A DNA stretch of 64,000 nucleotides, taken from positions 62,001-126,000 of the forward strand of contig WGND01000003.1 in assembly GCA_016124805.1 (NCBI GenBank). Direction: 5' to 3'. Positions 1 to 8,299 of the stretch are shown here, piece after piece (positions within the stretch are counted from its first letter, which is position 1; each line of letters opens with the position of its first letter). The notes beneath the pieces were generated by a model, which did not search any database, was not told where the DNA came from, and saw nothing but the letters and a program-made list of their open reading frames with translations. This stretch comes from Hyphomicrobiales bacterium (lineage in GTDB: Bacteria; Pseudomonadota; Alphaproteobacteria; Parvibaculales; Parvibaculaceae). A program made the position numbers and the translations under genes.

Positions 1-1
1 T

Positions 2-361
2 TTTCTGGCCAAAAACCTTTCAGATCACACTATTGTCGGGCGCGCGACTTTCAATGTGACGCCGGATGCGGCGGGGTATTATTTCAACAAGACGCAGTGT
101 TTCTGCTTTGAGCAGGAGAAGCTGGCACCCGGGGAAACCGCCCGCATGCCGGTGGTTTTCTATGTTGATCCGGAATTCATGCATGACATTGATTCCAAGG
201 GAATCACGGCGATTACGCTGTCCTATACCTTCTTTGAGCAGGATTCAGGGCAGGAGGCGGTTGAGGCCGCCCGTCCGCTGAAGAGTGCCTCGGCGGAGCA
301 GGAAGAAAAGCTCAAGACGGCTACCTCGGCTGAATTCAGCAATGAAGTGCACCGCAAATAG
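2..361 (+). CDS. ctaG: Cytochrome c oxidase assembly protein CtaG/Cox11, C-terminal part
   Basis: Only the last 119 residues are in the window; the start lies to the left. The Cox11 signature is clear: residues FNKTQCFCFEQEKLAPGE carry the CFCF copper-binding cysteine pair, followed by MPVVFYVDPEF and the beta-strand ITLSYTFFE typical of the periplasmic immunoglobulin-like domain. CtaG is an inner-membrane-anchored periplasmic copper chaperone that delivers copper to the CuB site of subunit I of aa3-type oxidases. The charged tail after TFFEQ is longer than I expect for many homologues. The next gene is not ctaE, so the usual cox operon order stops here. Confidence 0.93.
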   Translation, partial: FLAKNLSDHTIVGRATFNVTPDAAGYYFNKTQCFCFEQEKLAPGETARMPVVFYVDPEFMHDIDSKGITAITLSYTFFEQDSGQEAVEAARPLKSASAEQEEKLKTATSAEFSNEVHRK

Positions 362-403
362 ATTTCCGGGTGTCTGCCTGATTTCGATGCTTTTTGTGAA
401 GTT

Positions 404-418
404 GCCTAAATTTTAGGC
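404..418. promoter_or_regulatory. Perfect short palindrome upstream of the sigma-54 promoter
   Basis: GCCTAAA-T-TTTAGGC has perfect 7-base arms around one base. It lies about 85 bases upstream of the -24 element at 503, the usual distance for an enhancer-binding activator site. It does not match the NtrC consensus I know. It could also be the weak transcription end of ctaG, but no T-run follows. Confidence 0.35.
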
Positions 419-502
419 GCTGAAAATACCCCTGCTGCCCCCTTTGGATGCCAACTGACAGGTTTTTCTTCGGAAAAGCGCGGAATAAAGCGCTTGCCTT
501 GT

Positions 503-517
503 TGGCACAGCCTTTGC
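503..517 (+). promoter_or_regulatory. Sigma-54 (RpoN) -24/-12 promoter
   Basis: TGGCAC, five bases, then TTGC: GG at 504-505 and GC at 516-517 are separated by exactly 10 bases, matching the RpoN consensus TGGCAC-N5-TTGC without mismatch. The predicted transcript start (about 528-530) falls just before the guanidine riboswitch aptamer, which supports a genuine promoter. Sigma-54 control fits a nitrogen-assimilation operon, where NtrC-type activators are usual. Confidence 0.8.
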
Positions 518-532
518 GATTACTCAGTCAGG

Positions 533-640
533 CAGCGGCTAGGGTTCCGGCTCCGTGATCACGGGGTGCTGGTCCGAGAGCCGCAACCCGGTCGGTGAAC
601 AGCGGCCAGGGTACACGGCGGGACAAAAGCCCGGGAGAGC
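533..640 (+). promoter_or_regulatory. Guanidine-I riboswitch (ykkC class)
   Basis: The conserved ykkC/guanidine-I blocks appear in order: CTAGGGTTCCGG at 539-550, CTGGTCCGAGAG at 569-580, ACACGG at 613-618 and GGGACAAAAGCCCGGGAGA at 620-638. This RNA binds free guanidinium and normally turns genes on. It lies directly in front of urea-carboxylase-like genes, the classical context from which guanidine carboxylase function was inferred. No obvious intrinsic terminator with a T-run follows, so the expression platform is not clear; hairpins are present downstream. Confidence 0.95.
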
Positions 641-650
641 GACGTAATGC

Positions 651-689
651 GAGGATTGGCATTACCACCGCCTTGTCACGCCGATCCTC
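651..689 (+). other. Long hairpin in the leader after the riboswitch
   Basis: GAGGATTGGC at 651-660 pairs with GCCGATCCTC at 680-689 (ten pairs, one G-U) around a 19-base loop. A second hairpin, CCAATGC with GCATTGG, lies at about 769-788. They occupy the roughly 190-base leader between aptamer and first start codon and may form part of the expression platform. No T-run follows either stem. Confidence 0.4.
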
Positions 690-832
690 CACCTTGGATG
701 CCGCCATGTCGGGACGACCCGATATGGCTTCACAACCCCTCAGGGGCATTGCCTGGACGGCCAGGTCTCTCCCAATGCATTCGCGCATTGGCGCATGGCG
801 CATGCCATGTGATCGACGACAGGAGGCATGAG

Positions 833-1657
833 ATGACAGCGGCATCTCGACCCGATCCATACGCAGCCGAAAAGGCGCGCTATCAGGAACTTTATCAAAA
901 GGGAAAAGCAGCACGGCGTGACTTCAGTGAAGTGAAGCGCAATCCGGCTCAGATTGACGAGGCACTTATCGTCTCGCGTGAAACCGTGCCGGGCGGCTGG
1001 GGTCATTCGGTGCATCTCTCGCCCGGACAGACCCTGCGGCTGATCAACAAGACAAAAACCAAGGGCGTGAGCCTGCAGATTTTCAATGCGCATGACCGCA
1101 GTGAGCGTTTCAACGCGGGCGATACGGTGAAGCTGCAATGGAGCGCGCGCCTGCATCATGGCAAGCTTCTCTATTCAGACATGGGCCGCGTATTGGCGTC
1201 GATCAGCGATGATCGCTTCGGGCGCCATGATGCGCTGACCGGCGGCTCCACGGCGCAAACCAACGAAACCAAATATGGCGACAAGGCGCTTCGCAGCACG
1301 CGCGGCAATTTCATTCTTCTGGCCAGCAAGCACGGGCTGTCGCGGGCCGATATTGCTCCCTGCCTGACATTGTTTGCGCCGGTCATTGTCGATGACAAGG
1401 GCGTGCTCGTCTGGGAAGGGCCTGAGGCGGCGGCAGGTGACTATGTCGATCTGCGCGCCGAAATGGACATTCTCGTCTTTGTCTCCAACTGCCCCCATCC
1501 CCTGTCACCCGGCGGCTTTGATCCGGAGCCGATTGAGGCGCTGGTCTGGCGCTCAGGCGATGTACCGGCAGATGATTTCTGCCGCACCTCATGTGAGGAG
1601 GCGCGTCGCGGCTTTGACAATAATGAGGCCCTTCTGGCGACGGGAGGTGTGAAATGA
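833..1657 (+). CDS. DUF1989 protein, urea-carboxylase-associated protein 1 type; carboxyguanidine deiminase subunit
   Basis: A 274-residue DUF1989 protein, formerly called urea amidolyase-associated protein UAAP1. Established work shows the paired DUF1989 proteins next to guanidine carboxylase form carboxyguanidine deiminase (CgdAB), which turns carboxyguanidine into allophanate and ammonia. Family marks seen here: a GQTLRLIN motif, an RGNFILLASKHG segment and, near the end, AEMDILVFVSNCPHP. The chosen ATG has AGGAGG at 821-826 six bases upstream. An in-frame ATG at 647 would place coding sequence across the leader hairpins and is rejected. The stop overlaps the start of the next gene (ATGA), so the two subunits are translationally coupled. 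Confidence 0.9.
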   Translation: MTAASRPDPYAAEKARYQELYQKGKAARRDFSEVKRNPAQIDEALIVSRETVPGGWGHSVHLSPGQTLRLINKTKTKGVSLQIFNAHDRSERFNAGDTVKLQWSARLHHGKLLYSDMGRVLASISDDRFGRHDALTGGSTAQTNETKYGDKALRSTRGNFILLASKHGLSRADIAPCLTLFAPVIVDDKGVLVWEGPEAAAGDYVDLRAEMDILVFVSNCPHPLSPGGFDPEPIEALVWRSGDVPADDFCRTSCEEARRGFDNNEALLATGGVK

Positions 1658-2277
1658 GTGTCCGCAACCCGTCTGACGCTTTTTATGATTTCATTGTGCC
1701 TGCCAGGCAGCCCTGGTCCCATGTGCTGAAGGCCGGTCAGGTGCTGCGCATTGTCGATCTTGAGGGGCAGCAGGCCGTCGATACGCTGTTTTATGCCGCC
1801 GATGATCACGAGGAACGCTATAGCGCACAGGATACGATCCGCGCGCAGGGCACGCCCTATATCATTGCTGGAACGAAGCTCCTGTCGAGCGAGGGCCGCC
1901 TGATGGCGACCATGCTGGCGGACACGGCCGGCGGTCATGATACATCTGCCGGTGCCTGCAGTGCGGAAAGCAACACGGTGCGCTTCGGGCATGATAAGAA
2001 ATACATGCATAGCTGTCGGGACAATTTCGTCATGGAGCTGTCGCGCCACGGCATGACCAAGCGCGATCTGGTGAGCAATATCAACTTCTTCATGAATGTG
2101 CCGATTGAGCCGGATGGGACACTTGCCATTGTCGATGGCATGTCGAAGCCGGGGGATTATGTGGAGCTTCGGGCAGAGATGGATATTCTCTGCGTCATCT
2201 CCAATTGCCCGCAGGTCAATAATCCCTGCAATGGCTTTAACCCCACCCCCGTCCGCACTCTTATCTGGGAGGCATGA
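1654..2277 (+). CDS. DUF1989 protein, urea-carboxylase-associated protein 2 type; carboxyguanidine deiminase subunit
   Basis: A 207-residue paralogue of the preceding gene and the presumed second subunit of carboxyguanidine deiminase. It shares the core pattern: GQVLRIVDLEGQQAVDTLFY, SAQDT, a GACSAESN segment and AEMDILCVISNCPQ. Cysteines in GACSAESN and in the ISNC/NPCNG region are candidate metal or catalytic ligands, but I cannot assign them by sight. It starts inside the stop codon of the preceding gene and sits 28 bases before the carboxylase, so all three are one transcription unit under the guanidine riboswitch. Confidence 0.9.
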   Translation: MSVRNPSDAFYDFIVPARQPWSHVLKAGQVLRIVDLEGQQAVDTLFYAADDHEERYSAQDTIRAQGTPYIIAGTKLLSSEGRLMATMLADTAGGHDTSAGACSAESNTVRFGHDKKYMHSCRDNFVMELSRHGMTKRDLVSNINFFMNVPIEPDGTLAIVDGMSKPGDYVELRAEMDILCVISNCPQVNNPCNGFNPTPVRTLIWEA

Positions 2278-2305
2278 GGCCCGTCCTCATCCTTCGGAGC
2301 ATGTC

Positions 2306-5300
2306 ATGTTCAAGAAAGTATTGATTGCCAATCGGGGCGAAATCGCGCTGCGAGTTATCCGTACGCTGAAAAAGATGGGTGTCAAATCGGTCGCCATCTA
2401 TTCAGAGGCGGACCGCTTCGCTCCGCATGTGCTTCAGGCCGATGAAGCCTATTGCGTCGGACCGGCAAATGTTGCCGAGAGTTATCTGAATATCGACGCG
2501 ATCCTGCATGCAGTCCATCAATCCGGGGCAGAGGCGGTGCATCCGGGTTACGGGTTTTTAAGCGAGAATCCGGGCTTTGCCGAGGAGTTGGCGCGCGAAG
2601 GCGTGATGTTTATCGGGCCGACACCAGAGCATATGCAGCTCTTTGCGCTCAAGCACACGGCGCGCGATCTGGCAGAGAAGGGCGGCGTGCCCCTGTTGCC
2701 CGGCTCGGGGCTTGTGGCGGATCTTGATGAAGCGCTCGCTGAAGCCGACCGCATCGGCTATCCCGTCATGCTCAAGAGCACGGCGGGCGGGGGTGGTATC
2801 GGTTTGCAGCTCTGCCATTCGGCCGATGACCTGCCGCGCATCTATGAAACGGTGAAACGCCTGGCGCTTGCCAATTTCAAGGATGCCGGTCTCTTCATCG
2901 AAAAATATGTCGCGCGGGCGCGCCATATCGAGGTGCAGATATTTGGTGATCGCAAGGGCGGTGTGATCGCGCTTGGCGAACGCGACTGCTCGGCCCAGCG
3001 CCGTAACCAGAAGGTGGTGGAGGAAACACCGGCGCCAAATATCACCGATGACATGCGCAAGGCGCTGCATGAGGCCGCTGTCCGCCTGGGTGAGACGGTG
3101 GGTTACGCCTCGGCGGGCACGGTTGAGTTCATTTATGACGAGGATGAGAAGACATTCTACTTCCTTGAAGTGAATACCCGCCTGCAGGTTGAACATCCTG
3201 TGACGGAAGAAGTGACGGGGCTTGATCTGGTCGAGCTCATGGTGCGTGAAGCGGCTGGTGAGATTGACGATCTCTCTTTCTATGCGCGGCCCTCCAAAGG
3301 CCATGCCATTGAAGTGCGGCTCTATTCGGAAGATCCGGGCCGCAACTTCCAGCCCTGTTCGGGCCTGCTTACCGATGTGCATTTTCCGCCCGATGCGCGT
3401 GTTGATGGCTGGATCGCGACAGGCACGGAAGTCACGCCTTTCTATGATCCGATGCTGGCCAAGATTATCGTCAAGGGGACGACGCGCGAGGACGCCGTGG
3501 CGCGACTGGCCGAGGTGCTTGCCCAGTCGCGTGTCTATGGCATTGAGACGAATCTGGCCTATCTGCGCCAGATCGTGACGTCGGATGATTTTCGTAACGG
3601 CCGGATGCTGACCTCGACGCTTGCCGGTTTTTTATCGGTGGCGCCGGCCATTGATGTGCTGTCGGGTGGCGCCCAATCGAGTCTGCAGGACTATCCCGGG
3701 CGCATCGGCTATTGGGATGTGGGCGTGCCCCCTTCCGGGCCGATGGATGCCATGTCTTTTCGTCTGGCCAATCGTCTGGTCGGCAATGATGAGAGGGCAG
3801 CAGCCCTTGAAATGACCCTGACGGGGCCGTCGCTCTCGTTCCGGGCGGATAGCGTGATCGCGCTGACGGGCGCCTATATGCCGGCCATGATTGAGGAAGA
3901 ACCGGTACCCTATTGGGTGCCTGTGAAGGTCAAGGCCGGGCAGGTGCTGCATCTTGGACAGATCGAGGGCGCAGGGCAGCGGAGCTATTTGGCCATTCGC
4001 CATGGCTTTGATGCGCCGCTCTATCTTGGGTCGCGCTCGACCTTCACGCTTGGACGGTTTGGTGGCCATGCAACAGGTGCGCTGAAGACAGGTGACGTGT
4101 TGCGCGTGCTTGGTGAGGGGGCGACAGATGAACCGGTCTGGGCCGGCCTGCCCGAGGATCAGCGGCCGGTGCTTGCCCATGAGTGGGAAATTGCCGCCCT
4201 TTACGGGCCGCATGGCGCGCCTGACTATTTTCTCGAGGAAGATATCGAGACCCTGTTCAGCACCGCCTATGAGGTGCATTACAATTCTGCCCGCACAGGT
4301 GTTCGCCTGATCGGTCCCAAGCCCAAATGGGCGCGCAAGGATGGCGGCGAGGCGGGACTTCACCCTTCCAATATTCACGACAATGCCTATGCCGTCGGAA
4401 CGATCGATTTCACCGGTGACATGCCGATCATTCTGGGACCGGATGGCCCAAGTCTTGGCGGCTTTGTCTGCCCGGCGACGCTTGCCAAGGCCGATCTCTG
4501 GAAGATCGGTCAGCTGAAACCCGGTGACAAGGTTCGCTTTCGGCGTATTGGCGAGAATGAAGCCGATGCCCTGCGCGCGGAAGAAGAAGGCTGGGTGGCA
4601 ACGCTCAAGAAGCCGACGGTGACAACATTCACGCTGCCTGCGCATGACAGCGCGGTCCTGGGTCGCATTGATGATCTGGAGACGGCCGTCACCTATCGCC
4701 GGGCCGGTGATGATTATCTGCTCATCGAATATGGCCCGATGGTGCTGGATTTTGCATTGCGCTTCCGTGCCCATGCCATGATGGAAGCACTGATTGCCCG
4801 CAAGGTGCCGGGCATTCTGGAAATGACGCCGGGCGTGCGCTCGCTGCAGGTGCATTTCGCGCCGGAAATGATTTCGGCAGCGGCGCTGCTGGAACTTGTC
4901 GAAGAAGTGGAGCGGCAATTGCCCGCGACCTCGGATATCGAAGTGCCCAGCCGCATCGTGCATCTGCCGCTTTCATGGGATGATGCCGCCGCGCGTGAGG
5001 CCGTCCTCAAATATCAGACACTGGTGCGTCCGGATGCGCCGTGGTGCCCAAGCAATATCGAGTTTATCCGGCGTATCAACGGGCTTGAAAGCATTGAGGA
5101 TGTGAAGCGCATCATCTTCGATGCCGATTATATGGTGTTTGGTCTGGGTGATGTTTATCTCGGCGCGCCTCTGGCCACACCGCTTGATCCGCGCCACCGT
5201 CTTGTCACGACGAAATATAATCCGGCGCGCACCTGGACGCCTGAAAATGCCGTTGGCATTGGCGGCGCCTATATGTGCGTCTATGGCATGGAAGGGCCGG

Positions 5301-5911
5301 GCGGTTATCAGCTCTTTGGTCGGACCGTGCAGATGTGGAACACATGGCGGGCGACGGATAATTTTGAAAAGGGCAAGCCCTGGCTCTTGCGTTTCTTCGA
5401 CCGCATTCGTTTCTTCCCTGTGACGGCGGATGAATTGCTTGGGGCGCGCGCGCGGTTCCCGCATGGCGAATATGAGGTGCGGGTGGAGGAAGAGACATTC
5501 CGCCTTGCCGACTATCTGGCCTATCTCAAGGCCAATGAGACGGAGATCAGTGCCTTCCAGACACATCAGCGGGCGGCCTTTGAAGCCGAACGCCAGCAAT
5601 GGGAGCGCGATGGGCTGGCCATGGCCGGCGTGGAGCCGGATGCCCCGGCTCCCGATGTCATTGCCGAGCTGCCGCCCGGGGGCTGGCTTGTCGAGGCGAG
5701 CGTGCCCGGCAATGTCTGGGCGGTGAATGTGGCCGCGGGTGACGAGGTGGCAGCCAATGCCTCCCTGGTCATTCTGGAGTCGATGAAAATGGAAATCGAA
5801 GTCAAGACCGCACGGGCGGGGCGTGTTCACGAGGTGCATTGCGCACCGGGTAAAATGGTGCAGGCAGGCCAGGCCCTGATCACCATGGTGCCAGCCGGGG
5901 AAAAATCATGA
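2306..5911 (+). CDS. Biotin-dependent urea carboxylase-family enzyme, likely guanidine carboxylase
   Basis: 1201 residues, the full length of bacterial urea/guanidine carboxylases. Order of domains: biotin carboxylase (about 1-450; start MFKKVLIANRGEIALRVI, ATP-grasp STAGGGGIGLQ, and FLEVNTRLQVEHPVTEE), a KipA/KipI-like carboxyltransferase region (about 465-1000), and a C-terminal biotinyl domain with biotin attachment motif ESMKM (lysine near 1161). It carboxylates its substrate using ATP and bicarbonate. The riboswitch and deiminase genes point to guanidine rather than urea as the physiological substrate; the sequence alone does not prove this. ATG 2306 gives the canonical N-terminus with GGAG upstream. 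The stop overlaps the next start. Confidence 0.92.
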   Translation: MFKKVLIANRGEIALRVIRTLKKMGVKSVAIYSEADRFAPHVLQADEAYCVGPANVAESYLNIDAILHAVHQSGAEAVHPGYGFLSENPGFAEELAREGVMFIGPTPEHMQLFALKHTARDLAEKGGVPLLPGSGLVADLDEALAEADRIGYPVMLKSTAGGGGIGLQLCHSADDLPRIYETVKRLALANFKDAGLFIEKYVARARHIEVQIFGDRKGGVIALGERDCSAQRRNQKVVEETPAPNITDDMRKALHEAAVRLGETVGYASAGTVEFIYDEDEKTFYFLEVNTRLQVEHPVTEEVTGLDLVELMVREAAGEIDDLSFYARPSKGHAIEVRLYSEDPGRNFQPCSGLLTDVHFPPDARVDGWIATGTEVTPFYDPMLAKIIVKGTTREDAVARLAEVLAQSRVYGIETNLAYLRQIVTSDDFRNGRMLTSTLAGFLSVAPAIDVLSGGAQSSLQDYPGRIGYWDVGVPPSGPMDAMSFRLANRLVGNDERAAALEMTLTGPSLSFRADSVIALTGAYMPAMIEEEPVPYWVPVKVKAGQVLHLGQIEGAGQRSYLAIRHGFDAPLYLGSRSTFTLGRFGGHATGALKTGDVLRVLGEGATDEPVWAGLPEDQRPVLAHEWEIAALYGPHGAPDYFLEEDIETLFSTAYEVHYNSARTGVRLIGPKPKWARKDGGEAGLHPSNIHDNAYAVGTIDFTGDMPIILGPDGPSLGGFVCPATLAKADLWKIGQLKPGDKVRFRRIGENEADALRAEEEGWVATLKKPTVTTFTLPAHDSAVLGRIDDLETAVTYRRAGDDYLLIEYGPMVLDFALRFRAHAMMEALIARKVPGILEMTPGVRSLQVHFAPEMISAAALLELVEEVERQLPATSDIEVPSRIVHLPLSWDDAAAREAVLKYQTLVRPDAPWCPSNIEFIRRINGLESIEDVKRIIFDADYMVFGLGDVYLGAPLATPLDPRHRLVTTKYNPARTWTPENAVGIGGAYMCVYGMEGPGGYQLFGRTVQMWNTWRATDNFEKGKPWLLRFFDRIRFFPVTADELLGARARFPHGEYEVRVEEETFRLADYLAYLKANETEISAFQTHQRAAFEAERQQWERDGLAMAGVEPDAPAPDVIAELPPGGWLVEASVPGNVWAVNVAAGDEVAANASLVILESMKMEIEVKTARAGRVHEVHCAPGKMVQAGQALITMVPAGEKS

Positions 5912-7710
5912 AGGGCCATTCATTTGCGATATCCGCATTGCATGAATCCTATGCCAATGGGGTGCGTGTTGAAGATGTGATCAAGGAGTCGCTGGCACGT
6001 ATCGAGGCCTATGCCGACAAGGCCGTCTGGATTTCGCGCGTGCCCGAAGAGACGGTGCTGGAACGGGCGCGCGCGCTTGATGCCCTGTCGCCGGAAAAGA
6101 AGGCGCGCCTGCCTCTTTTCGGTCTGCCATTCGCGATCAAGGACAATATTGATCTGGCGGGCTTGCCGACAACGGCGGCGTGCCCGGCTTTTGCCTATGA
6201 GCCCGCCGAAAATGCCGTTGTTGTGGCGCGCTTGATGGCGGCAGGTGCCATTCCCATGGGCAAGACCAATCTTGATCAATTCGCAACGGGTCTTGTGGGC
6301 ACGCGCTCGCCCCATGGTGCGCCCCGCAGCGTCTTTAACAGCGATTATGTGTCGGGTGGGTCCTCCTCCGGATCGGCCGTGTCGGTGGCCGCCGGGCTTG
6401 TAACATTCGCCCTTGGGACAGATACGGCAGGGTCCGGCCGGGTGCCTGCCGCTTTCAACAATATTGTCGGGCTCAAGCCCTCGCGTGGCCTGCTGTCGAC
6501 ACGCGGCGTTGTGCCGGCCTGCCGCTCGCTTGATTGCGTCTCGATCTTTGCCCTGAGCGCGGAAGAGGCCACCACGATTTTCAATCAGGCAGCCTGCTTT
6601 GATGTGAGGGACGCCTATTCACGGGCGCGCATGCCGAGCGATCCGATTGTGCCGGGCGAATCTTTCACCTTTGCCGTGCCGCGCGCATCCGATCTCAGCT
6701 TTTTTGGTGATGGCGAGGCCGAGCGCCTTTTCAGCGAGGCCATTGAACGGCTTGAATCACTCGGCGGACGGGCCCGCCGGATCGATTTTGCGCCCTTCAA
6801 GGAAGTTGCGGCGCTGCTTTATGAAGGCCCTTGGGTCGCCGAACGCATGGCGGCTGTTGGTCGTTTCATTGCCGAACATCCCAAGGAAACAGATCCCGTG
6901 GTGGCGGAGATCATTCTCGCCGGTGCCAACAAAAAGGCCGTGGAAGCCTTTGAGAGCTTCTACCGCCTTGAGGAATTGCGGCGCGTTGTATCGACATTGA
7001 TGGCCGATATTGATGTCCTGGTGGTGCCGTCAGCACCGACAATCTATCGCGTCGATGAACTTGCCAAGGAACCCGTCAAACTGAATTCGCGCCTTGGCAC
7101 CTATACGAATTTCATGAACCTGCTCGATATGAGCGGCATTGCCGTGCCCGCCGGTATTGGCGCAAATGGTCTGCCATTTGGCGTCACGTTTGCGGGCCCC
7201 GCCTTTGGTGAGGCCCGTCTTGTGGAGCTTGCACGGCGTTTCGGGACGGCGCTCAATCTGGCGCCCGGCGCACCGGCCCTGAACCAGAAGATTGATGATG
7301 CCTCGAGCATCGAGGTCGTTGTGGTGGGCGCGCATATGTCCGGCCTGCCGCTCAATCACGAATTGACCTCGCGTGGCGCGATTTTCCTTGAGCGGACAAA
7401 GACACAGAGCTGCTACCGCTTTTATGCGCTGGCAGGCGGGCCTCCCTTCCGCCCGGGCCTTGTGCGGGTTGATGAAGGGGGTGGCGCTATTGAAGTGGAA
7501 ATCTGGCGCATGCCGCGCGTGCAGTTCGGCGGCTTCATGGCGGGCATTCCCTCGCCATTGGGCATCGGTACGCTCGAGATTGCCGGTGGCCGTCAGGTCA
7601 AGGGCTTCATTTGCGAGCCGAGTGGTCTTGCAGGGGCAGAGGACATCACAGCGCTTGGCGGCTGGCGGGCCTATATGGCGCAGAAGGCCAAAGCCGCCAA
7701 GGCGGGATAG
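5908..7710 (+). CDS. atzF: Allophanate hydrolase
   Basis: 600 residues: an amidase-signature domain (about 1-450) followed by the C-terminal domain typical of AtzF and urea amidolyase. The Ser-cisSer-Lys triad can be read as Lys78 in FAIKDN, a serine in GGSSSGSA (152-154) and Ser176 in GTDTAGSG. The enzyme hydrolyses allophanate to ammonia and CO2 and is the last step of the operon: guanidine to carboxyguanidine to allophanate to ammonium. It overlaps the carboxylase stop by four bases. No guanidine or urea transporter gene follows; the next gene is convergent after 3 bases. Confidence 0.94.
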   Translation: MKGHSFAISALHESYANGVRVEDVIKESLARIEAYADKAVWISRVPEETVLERARALDALSPEKKARLPLFGLPFAIKDNIDLAGLPTTAACPAFAYEPAENAVVVARLMAAGAIPMGKTNLDQFATGLVGTRSPHGAPRSVFNSDYVSGGSSSGSAVSVAAGLVTFALGTDTAGSGRVPAAFNNIVGLKPSRGLLSTRGVVPACRSLDCVSIFALSAEEATTIFNQAACFDVRDAYSRARMPSDPIVPGESFTFAVPRASDLSFFGDGEAERLFSEAIERLESLGGRARRIDFAPFKEVAALLYEGPWVAERMAAVGRFIAEHPKETDPVVAEIILAGANKKAVEAFESFYRLEELRRVVSTLMADIDVLVVPSAPTIYRVDELAKEPVKLNSRLGTYTNFMNLLDMSGIAVPAGIGANGLPFGVTFAGPAFGEARLVELARRFGTALNLAPGAPALNQKIDDASSIEVVVVGAHMSGLPLNHELTSRGAIFLERTKTQSCYRFYALAGGPPFRPGLVRVDEGGGAIEVEIWRMPRVQFGGFMAGIPSPLGIGTLEIAGGRQVKGFICEPSGLAGAEDITALGGWRAYMAQKAKAAKAG

Positions 7711-7713
7711 GTT

Positions 7714-8229
7714 CTAGTAGCTGCTGTGCATGTTGCGCAATGGCGGCATCTGCAGGGGGAGCTTGTAGTGTTCCCACCAATATAGCCTGACCTGATGCCC
7801 CTGAGGGGAGTAGCCGCCGAGATAGAAGCCGGCGGGCGTATAGGTCGCTTCGCCATAGCCGGCGGCAGTGATGATGAAGGCCGCGCCGGCAACATTCTGT
7901 TCCGGATGGTCGATGGACCACTGGCGCAGGTCTTCGCGGGCGGCGATGGTGAGCGGCACGGAAACGCCACCCTTCTCAAAATCGGGATGGATGAGGATGC
8001 GCAAAAAAGCAAAGAGCTGCCGAACCGGCTCATAATAATGGATGGTGGCTGTTGTGACACCAGCGAGCCGGTCACCCACATAGGCGACGCTTACGAGCTC
8101 GGCAGCGCGATCCTCGGGGGTGACATTCCGCGGCAGCATTTTGAGTTCTGTCCAAAGAGCAATGGCGTCCTTGGTGACTTTCGGATTTGGATTCTTCCAG
8201 ACATTCTCAAAGCGAATTTCGTCAACCAT
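7714..8229 (-). CDS. Small GNAT-like protein of unknown substrate
   Basis: 171 residues starting MVDEIRFENVWKNPNP. Segments such as LVSVAYVGDRLAGVTTATIHYY and LRILIHPDFEKGGVSVPLTIAARE resemble the beta4-beta5 core of N-acetyltransferases, where the conserved arginine/glycine CoA loop is poorly kept. The start has AGGGGG upstream; a longer in-frame version from 8376 would run into gmhB. It lies 70 bases after gmhB on the same strand and may be cotranscribed with it. Function unknown; the GNAT assignment is tentative. Confidence 0.6.
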   Translation of the reverse strand: MVDEIRFENVWKNPNPKVTKDAIALWTELKMLPRNVTPEDRAAELVSVAYVGDRLAGVTTATIHYYEPVRQLFAFLRILIHPDFEKGGVSVPLTIAAREDLRQWSIDHPEQNVAGAAFIITAAGYGEATYTPAGFYLGGYSPQGHQVRLYWWEHYKLPLQMPPLRNMHSSY

Positions 8230-8299
8230 GCATTTCCCCCTATTGTTGTTTGCATTTTTACGCTGTTTGGCCGCGTGAGGGCTAGTGCGGCAGCCTTTT

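Noticed and set aside
647-832. Upstream extension of the first DUF1989 gene to ATG 647
   Set aside because: It would translate through the riboswitch leader hairpins; ATG 833 has an ideal AGGAGG and matches the family N-terminus.
2558-5839. Long minus-strand reading frames (274, 443 and 288 codons) inside the carboxylase gene
   Set aside because: They are antisense shadows of a GC-rich gene, lack binding sites and family motifs, and the plus-strand frame is a clear carboxylase.
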